From JBBSUX01 sp038234045 (GTDB lineage Bacteria; Pseudomonadota; Gammaproteobacteria; Burkholderiales; Burkholderiaceae_C): a stretch of 14,137 nucleotides of DNA. The stretch spans positions 1-14,137 of the forward strand of contig JBBSUX010000067.1 in the NCBI GenBank assembly GCA_038234045.1, given 5' to 3'. The notes under the pieces are model-generated. The model saw nothing but the letters and a program-made list of their open reading frames with translations. It did no database searches and was not told the origin of the DNA. This document shows positions 7,023 to 14,137 of the stretch, one piece after another. The translations under genes were made by a program, and so were the position numbers. Position 1 is the stretch's first letter. The number at the start of each line of letters is the position of its first letter.

Positions 7023-7646
7023 TCAGCGTGAATACAGTTCGACAATCAACGACTCGTTGACGTCAGCTGCAAATTCATCGCGGTCAGGTACCTTCTTGAA
7101 CGTGCCTTCGGCCTTGTCCAGTTGAACATCTACCCAACCAGGCATACCGACTTGCTGCGCAAGCTGAAGGGCTTCGACAACACGATTCTGCTTCTTCGAC
7201 TTCTCGCGGACCGCGACCGCATCACCGGACTTCACCATGAATGAGGCGATATTCACCGACTGCCCATTGACCGTGATGGCCTTGTGGGAGACCAGCTGGC
7301 GCGCCTCTGCACGAGTCGAGCCGAATCCCATGCGGTAGACGACGTTGTCAAGACGCGATTCAAGGATGAACAGCAGGTTGGCACCGGTGTTGCCCTTGCG
7401 GCGGTCAGCCTCTTCAAAATAGCGCCGGAACTGCTTCTCCAGAACGCCATACATGCGCTTGACCTTCTGCTTCTCCCGCAACTGCAGGCCGAAGTCAGAA
7501 GTGCGCTGACCGGAAGTACGACCGTGCTGACCCGGCTTCGAGTCAAACTTTGACTTGTCGGCAATAGAGCGGCGTGCGCTCTTCAGGAATAGGTCCGTGC
7601 CTTCACGGCGGGAAAGTTTGGCCTTGGGGCCTAGATAGCGTGCCAC
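7023..7646 (-). CDS. rpsD: 30S ribosomal protein S4
   Basis: The 207-residue protein is a primary binder of the 16S rRNA 5' domain and a translational fidelity factor. It begins MARYLGPKAKLSRREGTDL and holds an S4 RNA-binding domain at about 97-160 (SRLDNVVYRMGFGSTRAEAR, then LVSHKAITVNG), ending in the universal ESLIVELYSR. It has no cysteine, so it is the zinc-free form. Translation starts at GTG (7646) with AAAGGA 8 nt upstream. In E. coli S4 represses its operon through a pseudoknot ahead of rpsM; here only 22 nt lie between rpmJ and rpsM, so that leader is not visible. Confidence 0.99.
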   Translation of the reverse strand: MARYLGPKAKLSRREGTDLFLKSARRSIADKSKFDSKPGQHGRTSGQRTSDFGLQLREKQKVKRMYGVLEKQFRRYFEEADRRKGNTGANLLFILESRLDNVVYRMGFGSTRAEARQLVSHKAITVNGQSVNIASFMVKSGDAVAVREKSKKQNRVVEALQLAQQVGMPGWVDVQLDKAEGTFKKVPDRDEFAADVNESLIVELYSR

Positions 7647-7749
7647 GTGAACGTCCTTTTTGTCAGCTTCCGGCGGGCTCTTGGCCAGACGGGAGCCTGC
7701 GACCCGGAGGTGCAGGCGGTGGTCTTAGATGGAAAGAAACTAATTTAGC

Positions 7750-8154
7750 TCAGATGCGACGACGCTTCTGAGGCCTGCAACCGTTATGCGGCACAGGCGT
7801 CACGTCGGCGATCGAGGTGATCCGAATCCCGAGCGCGCCCAACGCACGCACCGAAGATTCACGGCCAGGGCCTGGGCCCTTGATTTCAACGTCGAGATTC
7901 TTGATGCCTTGCTCGATGGCGGCGCGTCCGGCTACCTCTGACGCAACTTGGGCGGCGAAAGGAGTCGACTTGCGGGAGCCCTTGAAGCCCTGCCCGCCCG
8001 AAGATGCCCAAGACAACGCATTGCCCTGACGATCGGTGATCGTGATGATCGTGTTGTTGAAAGACGCGTGAACGTGTGCAACGCCGTCAGACACGTTCTT
8101 GCGAACCTTCTTGCGCACGCGCTGCGCAGCGTTATTGGCGGGAGATTTTGCCAT
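7750..8154 (-). CDS. rpsK: 30S ribosomal protein S11
   Basis: The 134-residue product binds 16S rRNA on the 30S platform near the mRNA exit. It is recognised from the segments VAHVHASFNNTIITITD (25-41), SSGGQGFKGSRKSTPFAAQ (51-69) and the C-terminus TPVPHNGCRPQKRRR. The lysine- and arginine-rich N-terminal extension (about 1-20) is normal for this group. It lies 13 nt after rpsM and 103 nt before rpsD. That longer spacer holds only a weak 5-bp stem (CCTGC/GCAGG) and no recognisable promoter. Confidence 0.99.
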   Translation of the reverse strand: MAKSPANNAAQRVRKKVRKNVSDGVAHVHASFNNTIITITDRQGNALSWASSGGQGFKGSRKSTPFAAQVASEVAGRAAIEQGIKNLDVEIKGPGPGRESSVRALGALGIRITSIADVTPVPHNGCRPQKRRRI

Positions 8155-8167
8155 GTGGATCTCTCAG

Positions 8168-8533
8168 TTATTTCTTGAGTGCTGCCGCACCTTTGCGCGG
8201 CCCCTTGCGGGTTCGGGCGTTCGTGCGAGTACGCTGGCCACGCATCGGCAAGCCACGACGGTGGCGGAATCCGCGATAACAACCGATGTCCATCAATCGC
8301 TTGATGTTCATCGTGGTTTCGCGACGCAGGTCGCCCTCGATCGTGAAGCGTGCGATTTCATCGCGAATCTTCTCGAGGTCGCCATCGGAGAGATCCTTGA
8401 TCTTCTTCGAATACGCGATACCGGTTGCTTCGCAAATCTGGCGGGCGCGGGTGCGACCGATACCGAAGATGGCGGTCAGACCAATCTCGGCGTGCTGATG
8501 CGGCGGAATATTGATGCCAGCGATACGTGCCAT
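8168..8533 (-). CDS. rpsM: 30S ribosomal protein S13
   Basis: The 121-residue protein sits in the head of the 30S subunit, bridges to the 50S subunit and touches P-site tRNA with its basic tail. Identifying features are MARIAGINIPPHQH at the start, the helix-hairpin-helix-like IFGIGRTRARQICEATGI (22-39), GCYRGFRHRRGLPMRGQRT (84-102) and the lysine-rich end. The ATG at 8533 has an AGAGGA ribosome-binding site. It is the first gene of the classical alpha operon, here only 22 nt downstream of rpmJ and therefore likely continuous with the spc operon transcript. Confidence 0.99.
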   Translation of the reverse strand: MARIAGINIPPHQHAEIGLTAIFGIGRTRARQICEATGIAYSKKIKDLSDGDLEKIRDEIARFTIEGDLRRETTMNIKRLMDIGCYRGFRHRRGLPMRGQRTRTNARTRKGPRKGAAALKK

Positions 8534-8555
8534 TTTCGTCCTCTAAAACGTTTGA

Positions 8556-8669
8556 TCAGCCTTGCCGCTGCTTATGGCGCTGATCTACACAGATCACGCG
8601 AACCACGCCATTGCGACGAATGATCTTGCAGTTGCGACAGATTTTCTTGACCGAAGCCGAGACTCTCAT
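8556..8669 (-). CDS. rpmJ: 50S ribosomal protein L36
   Basis: A 37-residue gene lies between secY and rpsM: start ATG at 8669-8667, stop TGA at 8558-8556. It encodes MRVSASVKKICRNCKIIRRN, then GVVRVICVDQRHKQRQG. The zinc ligands are Cys11, Cys14, Cys27 and His32, so this is the zinc-binding (C+) form, which helps organise 23S rRNA in the 50S subunit. A strong AGGAGA ribosome-binding site precedes the start. The gap to secY is 48 nt and contains no infA. Confidence 0.97.
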   Translation of the reverse strand: MRVSASVKKICRNCKIIRRNGVVRVICVDQRHKQRQG

Positions 8670-8717
8670 TGCTTTCTCCTAAAACTTGTTATCGATGCCT
8701 GTAGACCGCACTTGCGC

Positions 8718-10037
8718 TCACATGCCCGTTGATGATTTGAAATTTGCCTTCTTGAGAAGGGAGTCGTATTGCTGCGACATCAGGTAATTTTGTACCTGTG
8801 CCATAAAGTCCATCGTGACAACCACAATGATCAACAACGACGTTCCACCGAAATAGAACGGAACGTTGTATTTCAAAATGAGAAATTCAGGCAGAAGACA
8901 AACAAAAGTAATGTAAATTGCCCCCACCAATGTCAGGCGAACGAGAATCTTGTCAATGTAGCGCGCGGTCTGATCGCCAGGACGTATACCCGGAACAAAC
9001 GCACCGCTCTTCTTCAGGTTGTCTGCCGTTTCTCGGCTATTGAATACCAACGCCGTGTAGAAAAAGCAGAAAAAGATGATGGCAGAAGCGTAGAACAGCA
9101 CATATATGGGCTGGCCCGGAGTAAGTGCCGCAGAGATGTTCTTCAACCAGCGCATGGAGTCACCCGCGCTGAACCAGTTGACCACCGTAGCAGGCAGCAG
9201 AATGATCGACGATGCAAAGATCGGCGGAATCACCCCAGCCATATTCAGTTTCAACGGCAAATGTGAGGACTGGCCGCCGTATACCTTGTTGCCGACCTGG
9301 CGCCGGGCGTAATTCACCAGTATCTTGCGCTGTCCCCGCTCGACAAACACCACGAAATAGGTCACTGCAGCTACAACTACCACAATAAGCAGCGCAACTA
9401 TGACGCTCATGGCGCCGGTTCTCACCAACTCGAGCAACCCACCAATCGCATTGGGAAGCCCCGCTGCAATACCCGCAAAAATAAGGATGGAAATCCCGTT
9501 TCCAAGTCCACGCTCCGTAATTTGCTCACCTAGCCACATAAGGAACATGGTTCCAGCGGTAAGGCTAACAACGGCAGTCAAACGAAATCCAAAACCCGGA
9601 TTGATCACGAGTCCCGCAGAGCTTTCGAGCGCAACTGCAATCCCAAAAGACTGGAAAAGTCCAAGACCCAAGGTTCCATAACGCGTGTATTGCGTAATTT
9701 TCCGACGGCCGGACTCACCCTCTTTTTTCAACGCTTCAAAACTAGGAAGCACGTACCCCATCAATTGCATGATGATGGAAGCTGAAATATACGGCATGAT
9801 CCCGAGAGCAAAGACCGTAAAACGCGACAGAGCGCCACCCGAAAACATGTTGAACAGGTTCAGGATACCACCCTGCTGACCTTTGAACAGCTGCTCAAGC
9901 TGAGTCGGATCAATGCCTGGAACGGGAATATGCGCCCCGACCCGATAAACGACGAGCGAAAGCAGCAAGAAGACCAAGCGACGGCGCAAATCGCCGTACT
10001 TACCTGTCTTTGCAATGGAATTCGCGTTAGTCGCCAT
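8718..10037 (-). CDS. secY: Protein translocase channel subunit SecY
   Basis: The 439-residue membrane protein forms the protein-conducting pore of SecYEG, moving unfolded preproteins out of the cytoplasm with SecA or the ribosome. Ten hydrophobic segments can be traced, starting with LVFLLLSLVVYRVG (21-34). The plug and second segment (FNMFSGGALSRFTVFALGIMP, 62-82), the signature GEQITERGLGNGIS (170-183) and NMAGVIPPIFASSI (265-278) are intact. The cytoplasmic loops keep basic residues (RRQVGNKVYGG, about 245-255). The ATG at 10037 has no good Shine-Dalgarno sequence and follows rplO by 44 nt, so translational coupling is possible. The gene looks more AT-rich than its neighbours, judged by eye. 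Confidence 0.99.
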   Translation of the reverse strand: MATNANSIAKTGKYGDLRRRLVFLLLSLVVYRVGAHIPVPGIDPTQLEQLFKGQQGGILNLFNMFSGGALSRFTVFALGIMPYISASIIMQLMGYVLPSFEALKKEGESGRRKITQYTRYGTLGLGLFQSFGIAVALESSAGLVINPGFGFRLTAVVSLTAGTMFLMWLGEQITERGLGNGISILIFAGIAAGLPNAIGGLLELVRTGAMSVIVALLIVVVVAAVTYFVVFVERGQRKILVNYARRQVGNKVYGGQSSHLPLKLNMAGVIPPIFASSIILLPATVVNWFSAGDSMRWLKNISAALTPGQPIYVLFYASAIIFFCFFYTALVFNSRETADNLKKSGAFVPGIRPGDQTARYIDKILVRLTLVGAIYITFVCLLPEFLILKYNVPFYFGGTSLLIIVVVTMDFMAQVQNYLMSQQYDSLLKKANFKSSTGM

Positions 10038-10081
10038 GGAGGGTATTTTTGAAACGATCGAAATTCAGGTTGGCCGGCCGT

Positions 10082-10513
10082 TCAGGCGAGTGACCCACCA
10101 ACGGCTTCGATAGCAGTCTTTGCGCCCGCGGTGGCACCCACGCCAGTCAGTTTGACTGCGCGTGACAATTCACCCGACTTGATCACTTTGACTACGCGCG
10201 CCATTGCAGGAACCAGGCCAGCCGCCTTCAGCGAAAGGACATCCGCCTCGTCAAGTCCACTCTTCTCAAGAGCAGTAAGAGTCACCTCTGCATTGAACTT
10301 GAGTGTTTGGGACTTGAAGCCTCGTTTCGGAAGGCGACGCTGCAGTGGCATTTGCCCGCCTTCGAACCCGACTTTGTGATATCCACCTGCACGGGACTTT
10401 TGACCTTTGTGGCCGCGACCAGCGGTCTTGCCAAGGCCAGAGCCAATGCCGCGACCGACGCGGCGCTTGGCGTGCTTCGCGCCTGCAGCCGGTTTGATGC
10501 CGTTGAGTTCCAT
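10082..10513 (-). CDS. rplO: 50S ribosomal protein L15
   Basis: The 143-residue protein is a late 50S assembly protein that threads a glycine-rich extension into 23S rRNA. It is recognised from MELNGIKPAAGAK, the glycine- and lysine-rich stretch at 18-45 (GRGIGSGLGKTAGRGHKGQ core) and GFEGGQMPLQRRLPKRGF. The C-terminal half carries the usual L15 fold (LTGVGATAGAKTAIEAVGG). The ATG start at 10513 lies 11 nt after the rpmD stop. Confidence 0.99.
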   Translation of the reverse strand: MELNGIKPAAGAKHAKRRVGRGIGSGLGKTAGRGHKGQKSRAGGYHKVGFEGGQMPLQRRLPKRGFKSQTLKFNAEVTLTALEKSGLDEADVLSLKAAGLVPAMARVVKVIKSGELSRAVKLTGVGATAGAKTAIEAVGGSLA

Positions 10514-10524
10514 TTGTTGCCTCT

Positions 10525-10710
10525 TCAGAGCACTTTGACCAGATAGCTGATCTTGTTGATCATGCCGCGAACTTCAGGACTGTCCTGCAGCTCGCTCACG
10601 CTGTTGAGCTTGCGCAGACCCAAGCCTCGCACAGTGGCACGATGAGATTCGTGCGTGCCGATTGGGCTCCGCACCAGTTGGACCTTCACGGTCTGTTGAG
10701 TTGCCGTCAT
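10525..10710 (-). CDS. rpmD: 50S ribosomal protein L30
   Basis: The true product is 61 residues from the ATG at 10710, beginning MTATQQTVKVQLVRSPIGT, with the conserved RATVRGLGLRKLNSV and the end VRGMINKISYLVKVL. The frame is open further upstream to 10857, but that extension overlaps rpsE and has no L30 similarity, so it is not used. The gene sits 13 nt after rpsE and 11 nt before rplO, as in other spc operons. L30 binds 23S and 5S rRNA regions of the 50S subunit. Confidence 0.98.
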   Translation of the reverse strand: MTATQQTVKVQLVRSPIGTHESHRATVRGLGLRKLNSVSELQDSPEVRGMINKISYLVKVL

Positions 10711-10723
10711 TTCGAATTTCCGA

Positions 10724-11245
10724 TCAGGCCGCAAATATTTCTTCGACAGACTTGCCGCGCTTGGCAGCAACATCGGCCGCTGTGGTCGACTTGACCAACG
10801 CATCGAAAGTGGCGCGAACCATGTTGTACGGGTTCGAAGATCCGTGGCTCTTTGCAACGATGTCCGTTACTCCAAGGACTTCAAACACCGCGCGCATCGG
10901 GCCGCCCGCGATGATGCCAGTGCCCTTGGGAGCTGGTGCCATCATCACCATGGCAGCACCATGATGCCCGGTCACATTGTGGTGAATCGTGCCGTTCTTG
11001 AGCGCAACCTTCTTAAGATTGCGTCTCGCCTCTTCCATCGCCTTCTGCACAGCAGCTGGCACTTCCTTGGACTTGCCCTTACCCATGCCGACGCGGCCAT
11101 CGCCATCGCCAACGACCGTAAGCGCCGCGAAGCCAAGAATTCGGCCGCCCTTGACGACCTTTGTCACGCGGTTGATCGCGATCATTTTCTCGCGCATCCC
11201 GTCGTCTTGTCCGTCGGTCTGCACGCGTGGTTGAAATTTAGCCAT
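10724..11245 (-). CDS. rpsE: 30S ribosomal protein S5
   Basis: The 173-residue product shapes the 30S decoding region and, with S4, influences accuracy and mRNA unwinding. The N-terminal S5 double-stranded RNA-binding domain (about 17-80) contains EKMIAINRVTKVVKGGR and GDGDGRVGMGKGKSKEVP. The C-terminal half has APKGTGIIAGGPMRAVFEVLG and SSNPYNMVRATFDAL. Length and order are standard. It follows rplR by 24 nt. Confidence 0.99.
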   Translation of the reverse strand: MAKFQPRVQTDGQDDGMREKMIAINRVTKVVKGGRILGFAALTVVGDGDGRVGMGKGKSKEVPAAVQKAMEEARRNLKKVALKNGTIHHNVTGHHGAAMVMMAPAPKGTGIIAGGPMRAVFEVLGVTDIVAKSHGSSNPYNMVRATFDALVKSTTAADVAAKRGKSVEEIFAA

Positions 11246-11269
11246 GATGATGTTTCCTCGTGCGCAGAC

Positions 11270-11629
11270 TTAGAACTGCAAACCAGCTTCGCGCGCGGCA
11301 TCCGCCAACGCTTTGACCCGGCCGTGATAAGCGAAACCAGCTCGGTCGAAAGCAACCTTCTCGACCCCTGCTGCTTTGGCCTTTTCAGCAATCCGCTTTC
11401 CGATAACAGTGGCAGCTGCGGCGTTTCCGCCGTTGGCGGCATCCTTGCGGACATCGGCCTCCAAGGTCGACGCGCTTGCAAGCACTTTGCTGCCATCGCC
11501 TGAAATGATCGCTGCGTAGATGTGCAGATTGGTACGGTTTACCGTCAGCCGCGCCACACCCTGAGTGGCGATACGAATTCGTGTCTGACGCGACCGGCGC
11601 AGACGCTGCTCTTTTTTGGTCAAGGACAT
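11270..11629 (-). CDS. rplR: 50S ribosomal protein L18
   Basis: The 119-residue 5S rRNA-binding protein of the central protuberance begins MSLTKKEQRLRRSRQTRIRI and has RLTVNRTNLHIYAAII, VIGKRIAEKAKAAGVEKVAFDR and the conserved end GRVKALADAAREAGLQF. The basic N-terminal arm is the 5S rRNA contact. It starts 11 nt after the rplF stop. Confidence 0.99.
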   Translation of the reverse strand: MSLTKKEQRLRRSRQTRIRIATQGVARLTVNRTNLHIYAAIISGDGSKVLASASTLEADVRKDAANGGNAAAATVIGKRIAEKAKAAGVEKVAFDRAGFAYHGRVKALADAAREAGLQF

Positions 11630-11640
11630 GCTGCGATTCC

Positions 11641-12174
11641 TTATTTCTTCTTGGTTTCCTTGATCGTGATCTTCTCATCCGAGTAGCGGATGCCCTTGCC
11701 CTTGTAGGGCTCGGGGGGGCGGACGGCGCGGATTTCCGCAGCGACCTGGCCGACGCGTTGGCGATCGGCTCCCTTGATCACGATTTCAGTAGGCGTTGGC
11801 GTTGCCGCCGTCACGCCAGATGGCATTTCGATATTGACAGGGTGTGAGTACCCGACGATCAGGTTCAGCTTCGCACCTTGGGCTTGCGCCTTGAATCCGA
11901 CGCCGACGAGATTCAGCTTCTTTTCGAATCCCTTGCTCACACCAACAACCATGTTGTTGACCAACTGGCGCAGCGTTCCGGACATTGCATTCGCGTCGCG
12001 GGACTCGTCCGCAGGCTCGAAATGAATCTGACCGTCTTTGTGGGTGATCTTGACGAGCTTGTTCTGGCTTAGAGCCAGCACACCACCCGAACCCTTGACA
12101 TTGACTTCGCCGTCCTTGATGGATACGTCCACTCCCTGGGGAATGGCGACCGGCATTTTTCCTACACGCGACAT
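11641..12174 (-). CDS. rplF: 50S ribosomal protein L6
   Basis: The ATG at 12174 gives 177 residues beginning MSRVGKMPVAIPQGV, the family's usual start. An upstream in-frame start at 12231 would overlap rpsH and add 19 unrelated residues, so it is rejected. Two L6 repeats are present, and the signature PEPYKGKGIRY is at 154-164. L6 binds 23S rRNA near the factor-binding stalk base. The gene lies 25 nt after rpsH. Confidence 0.98.
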   Translation of the reverse strand: MSRVGKMPVAIPQGVDVSIKDGEVNVKGSGGVLALSQNKLVKITHKDGQIHFEPADESRDANAMSGTLRQLVNNMVVGVSKGFEKKLNLVGVGFKAQAQGAKLNLIVGYSHPVNIEMPSGVTAATPTPTEIVIKGADRQRVGQVAAEIRAVRPPEPYKGKGIRYSDEKITIKETKKK

Positions 12175-12199
12175 TGAGTTTCTCCTGAGCAGTGCGTCA

Positions 12200-12595
12200 T
12201 CAAGCGACGTAGCACAGTACTTCGCCACCAACGCCGGTGGCTCGCGCCTTGCGATCCGTCATCACGCCTTGCGGCGTGGTGACGATGGCAACACCCAGTC
12301 CGTTCTGGACCTGCGGGATCGCGTCGCGACCCTTGTATACGCGCAAACCGGGTCGGCTCACGCGCTCGATACGCTCGATCACCGGACGGCCAGCGTAGTA
12401 CTTGAGCGTTATTTCAAGCTCAGACTTGTTGTCCTGGGTTTTCACCTGAAAACCGTCGATGTAGCCCTCGTCTTTCAAGACTTGGGCGATTGCAACCTTC
12501 ACCTTCGACGAAGGAGCGGAAACAGTTACCTTGGAGACCATCTGCGCATTGCGAATGCGGGTCAGCAGGTCGGCGATGGGATCACTCATGCTCAT
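12200..12595 (-). CDS. rpsH: 30S ribosomal protein S8
   Basis: The 131-residue product begins MSMSDPIADLLTRIRNAQM and ends with the S8 signature region (from GLGVAIVTTPQGVMTDR at 99 to the C-terminus GGEVLCYVA). The first ATG (12595) has AGGAGA at 8-nt spacing, so it is preferred over the second (12589). S8 binds the 16S rRNA central domain; in E. coli it also represses the spc operon by binding near the rplE start. I could not confirm an equivalent site here by eye. Confidence 0.99.
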   Translation of the reverse strand: MSMSDPIADLLTRIRNAQMVSKVTVSAPSSKVKVAIAQVLKDEGYIDGFQVKTQDNKSELEITLKYYAGRPVIERIERVSRPGLRVYKGRDAIPQVQNGLGVAIVTTPQGVMTDRKARATGVGGEVLCYVA

Positions 12596-12614
12596 GTTGA
12601 ATATCTCCTGCCGC

Positions 12615-12920
12615 TTACCAGCTGGCCTTGATCACGCCGGGGATGTCCCCTGCGAAAGCGAGTTCGCGAATCTTCGAGCGCCCGAGGCCAAACTGGCGAA
12701 AGGTTCCGCGGGGGCGTCCGGTAATTTCGCACCGCGCGCGCTGGCGCGTCGGGTTGGCATTACGCGGCAACTGCTGCAGGCCGAGACGAGCCACGTGACG
12801 CTCTTCGTCACTGCATTTCGCGTCATTTGCAATGGCCTTCAGTTCGGCATGCTTGGCTGCGTACTTGGCGACGAGTTTCTCGCGCTTGAGTTCGCGCTGA
12901 ATCAAAGCTTGTTTAGCCAC
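12615..12920 (-). CDS. rpsN: 30S ribosomal protein S14 (zinc-free type)
   Basis: The 101-residue long form has the signature RCEITGRPRGTFRQFGLGR (63-81) followed by SKIRELA and ends IPGVIKASW. Only two cysteines (36 and 64) are present and no CxxC pairs, so this is the zinc-independent type of the 30S head protein. Translation begins at GTG (12920) with GAGG upstream. It lies only 8 nt after the rplE stop, so the two are likely translationally coupled. Confidence 0.99.
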   Translation of the reverse strand: MAKQALIQRELKREKLVAKYAAKHAELKAIANDAKCSDEERHVARLGLQQLPRNANPTRQRARCEITGRPRGTFRQFGLGRSKIRELAFAGDIPGVIKASW

Positions 12921-12928
12921 TCGTGACC

Positions 12929-13468
12929 TCAGTTCTTAAACGGAAAACGGAAGCCCGCGAGAAGCGCTTTGGCTTCTTCGTCGGATTGAGCCGTCGTGGT
13001 GATGCTGATATTCAGGCCTCGCAACGCGTCGACCTTGTCGTACTCGATCTCGGGAAAGATGATTTGCTCTTTCACACCAATGTTGTAGTTGCCGCGTCCG
13101 TCAAATGCACGCCCGGAGATGCCGCGGAAGTCGCGAACCCGCGGCAGAGCCACAGTGACGAAGCGATCCAGAAACTCGTACATCTGGACGCCGCGCAATG
13201 TAACCATGCAGCCGATAGCCTGACCTTCGCGAATCTTGAATCCAGCGATCGCCTTCTTAGCCTTGGTGACGACCGGCTTCTGCCCAGCGATCTTGGTCAG
13301 GTCGGCCACAGCGGCGTCCATGACCTTCTTGTCAGAAACCGCTTCGGAGACACCCATATTGAGAGTGATTTTCGTGATGCGCGGTACCTGCATCGGAGAT
13401 GCGTAGCCAAACTTTTCAGTCAGCTGGGGAACCACTTTTTCGCGGTAATGTTGTTGCAGTCGTGCCAT
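12929..13468 (-). CDS. rplE: 50S ribosomal protein L5
   Basis: The ATG at 13468 gives 179 residues beginning MARLQQHYREKVVPQLTEKF. It has a GAGGAGA ribosome-binding site, so the in-frame start five codons upstream (13483), which would overlap rplX, is not used. L5 features are PRITKITLNMGVSEA (29-43), GQKPVVTKAKKAIAGFKIR (62-80) and RVRDFRGISGRAFDGRGNYN (110-129). It binds 5S rRNA in the central protuberance and contacts P-site tRNA and S13. The gene sits between rplX (11 nt) and rpsN (8 nt). Confidence 0.99.
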   Translation of the reverse strand: MARLQQHYREKVVPQLTEKFGYASPMQVPRITKITLNMGVSEAVSDKKVMDAAVADLTKIAGQKPVVTKAKKAIAGFKIREGQAIGCMVTLRGVQMYEFLDRFVTVALPRVRDFRGISGRAFDGRGNYNIGVKEQIIFPEIEYDKVDALRGLNISITTTAQSDEEAKALLAGFRFPFKN

Positions 13469-13479
13469 GTGGATTCTCC

Positions 13480-13800
13480 TCAAGCGGTCTTGATTTCAGC
13501 GCCGCTGGACTTGAAGACGCGCAGTCGCGCGCCGTCGCCCTGGACCTTGATGCCCACGCGATCGGCCTTGCCGGTGCTTGCGTTGAAGATCGCCACGTTG
13601 GATTGATGGATGGGCATAGCCTTCTCAACAATGCCGCCGGTAACACCCTTCATGGGGTTTGGTTTGGCATGCTTCTTGACCATGTTGATTCCATCTATCA
13701 GAAGATGGGAATCATCCTTGCGCAGGGTGACCGTGCCACGCTTGCCCTTGTCACGGCCCGTCAGCACGATGACTTCGTCGCCTTTGCGAATCTTGTTCAT
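13480..13800 (-). CDS. rplX: 50S ribosomal protein L24
   Basis: The 106-residue assembly-initiating protein begins with a KOW motif (KIRKGDEVIVLTGRDKGKRG, 3-22) and has INMVKKHAKPNPMKGVTGGI and the end GARLRVFKSSGAEIKTA. It binds the 5' region of 23S rRNA near the peptide exit. The ATG at 13800 lies 18 nt after the rplN stop. Confidence 0.99.
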   Translation of the reverse strand: MNKIRKGDEVIVLTGRDKGKRGTVTLRKDDSHLLIDGINMVKKHAKPNPMKGVTGGIVEKAMPIHQSNVAIFNASTGKADRVGIKVQGDGARLRVFKSSGAEIKTA

Positions 13801-13818
13801 TTCGTGTCCTGGATCGAA

Positions 13819-14137
13819 TTAGAGAACTTCAGGCGCCAAGGACACGATCTTCATGAACTTTTCGGTGCGCAATTCACGCGTCACCGGTCCGAAGATGCGG
13901 GTGCCGATAGGCTCCAGCTTTGCGTTGAGCAGCACCGCGGCGTTGCTATCGAACTTCACCAACGAGCCATCGCCGCGGCGAATGCCCTTGGCCGTACGAA
14001 CGACTACCGCACTGTAGATCTCGCCCTTCTTGACGCGACCTCGTGGAGCAGCTTCCTTGATGCTTACCTTGATGATGTCGCCCACGCTCGCATAGCGACG
14101 CTTGGAGCCCCCTAGCACCTTGATGCATAGGACGGAC
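13819..14137 (-). CDS. rplN: 50S ribosomal protein L14, 5' end outside the window
   Basis: The frame runs to the right edge and encodes 105 complete codons, corresponding to residues 18-122 of the usual 122-residue L14. Reading inward from the edge it gives SVLCIKVLGGSKRRYASVGD, then KEAAPRGRVKKGEIYSAVVVR, and ends RFEKFMKIV-type, here EKFMKIVSLAPEVL. The in-frame GTG at 14118 is an internal valine codon, not the start. L14 forms part of the intersubunit bridge with 16S rRNA. It is normally the first gene of the spc operon, so the operon promoter, if there is one, lies beyond the window. Confidence 0.98.
   Translation of the reverse strand, partial: SVLCIKVLGGSKRRYASVGDIIKVSIKEAAPRGRVKKGEIYSAVVVRTAKGIRRGDGSLVKFDSNAAVLLNAKLEPIGTRIFGPVTRELRTEKFMKIVSLAPEVL

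Noticed and set aside
8534..8555. S4-binding alpha-operon leader before rpsM
   Set aside because: Only 22 nt separate rpmJ and rpsM, too short for the E. coli-type pseudoknot leader.
10072..10079. GGCCGGCC palindrome in the rplO-secY gap
   Set aside because: An 8-nt GC palindrome alone is expected by chance in this base composition, with no T-tract or repeat copy to give it meaning.
10711..10857. Upstream extension of rpmD in the same frame
   Set aside because: The extension lies inside rpsE and lacks L30 similarity; the ATG at 10710 gives the normal 61-residue protein.
10844..11503. 219-residue plus-strand frame opposite rpsE and rplR
   Set aside because: Both underlying minus-strand genes are unmistakable ribosomal proteins; the plus frame has no family resemblance.
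12175..12231. Upstream extension of rplF
   Set aside because: It overlaps rpsH and adds residues not found in L6; MSRVGKMPVAIPQG at 12174 is the normal start.
12923..14115. Long plus-strand frames (227 and 238 residues) opposite rplE, rplX and rplN
   Set aside because: They are antisense to highly conserved genes and have no recognisable content or ribosome-binding site.

Overview
The window comes from a betaproteobacterium, most likely of the order Burkholderiales. The ribosomal proteins, RpoA and SecY have the sequences expected of that group: zinc-free 101-residue S14, cysteine-free S4, a 37-residue zinc-type L36 and a 330-residue RpoA. Genus cannot be fixed from the sequence alone.

Layout. 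Positions 1-209 form a probable intergenic region with clustered GGTCAA half-sites, and possibly the first codons of a leftward gene cut by the edge. Positions 210-5177 hold four accessory genes: a predicted lipoprotein metallo-aminopeptidase (+), an acyl-CoA-binding protein (-), a single-subunit molybdopterin oxidoreductase (+) and a DUF2272 lipoprotein (-). They form two convergent pairs, and in both pairs the 3' ends overlap (20 and 53 nt). A perfect intrinsic terminator (5243-5275) and an initiator tRNA-fMet gene (5284-5360) separate this block from the ribosomal gene cluster.

From 5385 to the right edge everything is on the minus strand. In transcription order (right to left) it reads rplN (5' end cut off), rplX, rplE, rpsN, rpsH, rplF, rplR, rpsE, rpmD, rplO, secY, rpmJ, rpsM, rpsK, rpsD, rpoA, rplQ, then tRNA-fMet and the terminator. 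This is the classical spc plus alpha operon order. Most spacers are 8-25 nt. Wider gaps with hairpins occur at rpsD/rpoA and rpoA/rplQ, and infA is absent from the secY-rpmJ junction, where many betaproteobacteria carry it.

The cluster supplies ribosomal subunits, the protein-export channel and the RNA polymerase alpha subunit, and ends in the tRNA that starts translation. I see no mobile element, CRISPR array, defence locus or clearly new multi-gene system. The points most worth a second look are the fMet tRNA at the end of the alpha operon with its own -10 box, the GGTCAA-rich left edge, the DUF2272 protein that resembles an NlpC/CHAP enzyme with serine in place of cysteine, and the tandem hairpins before rpoA.
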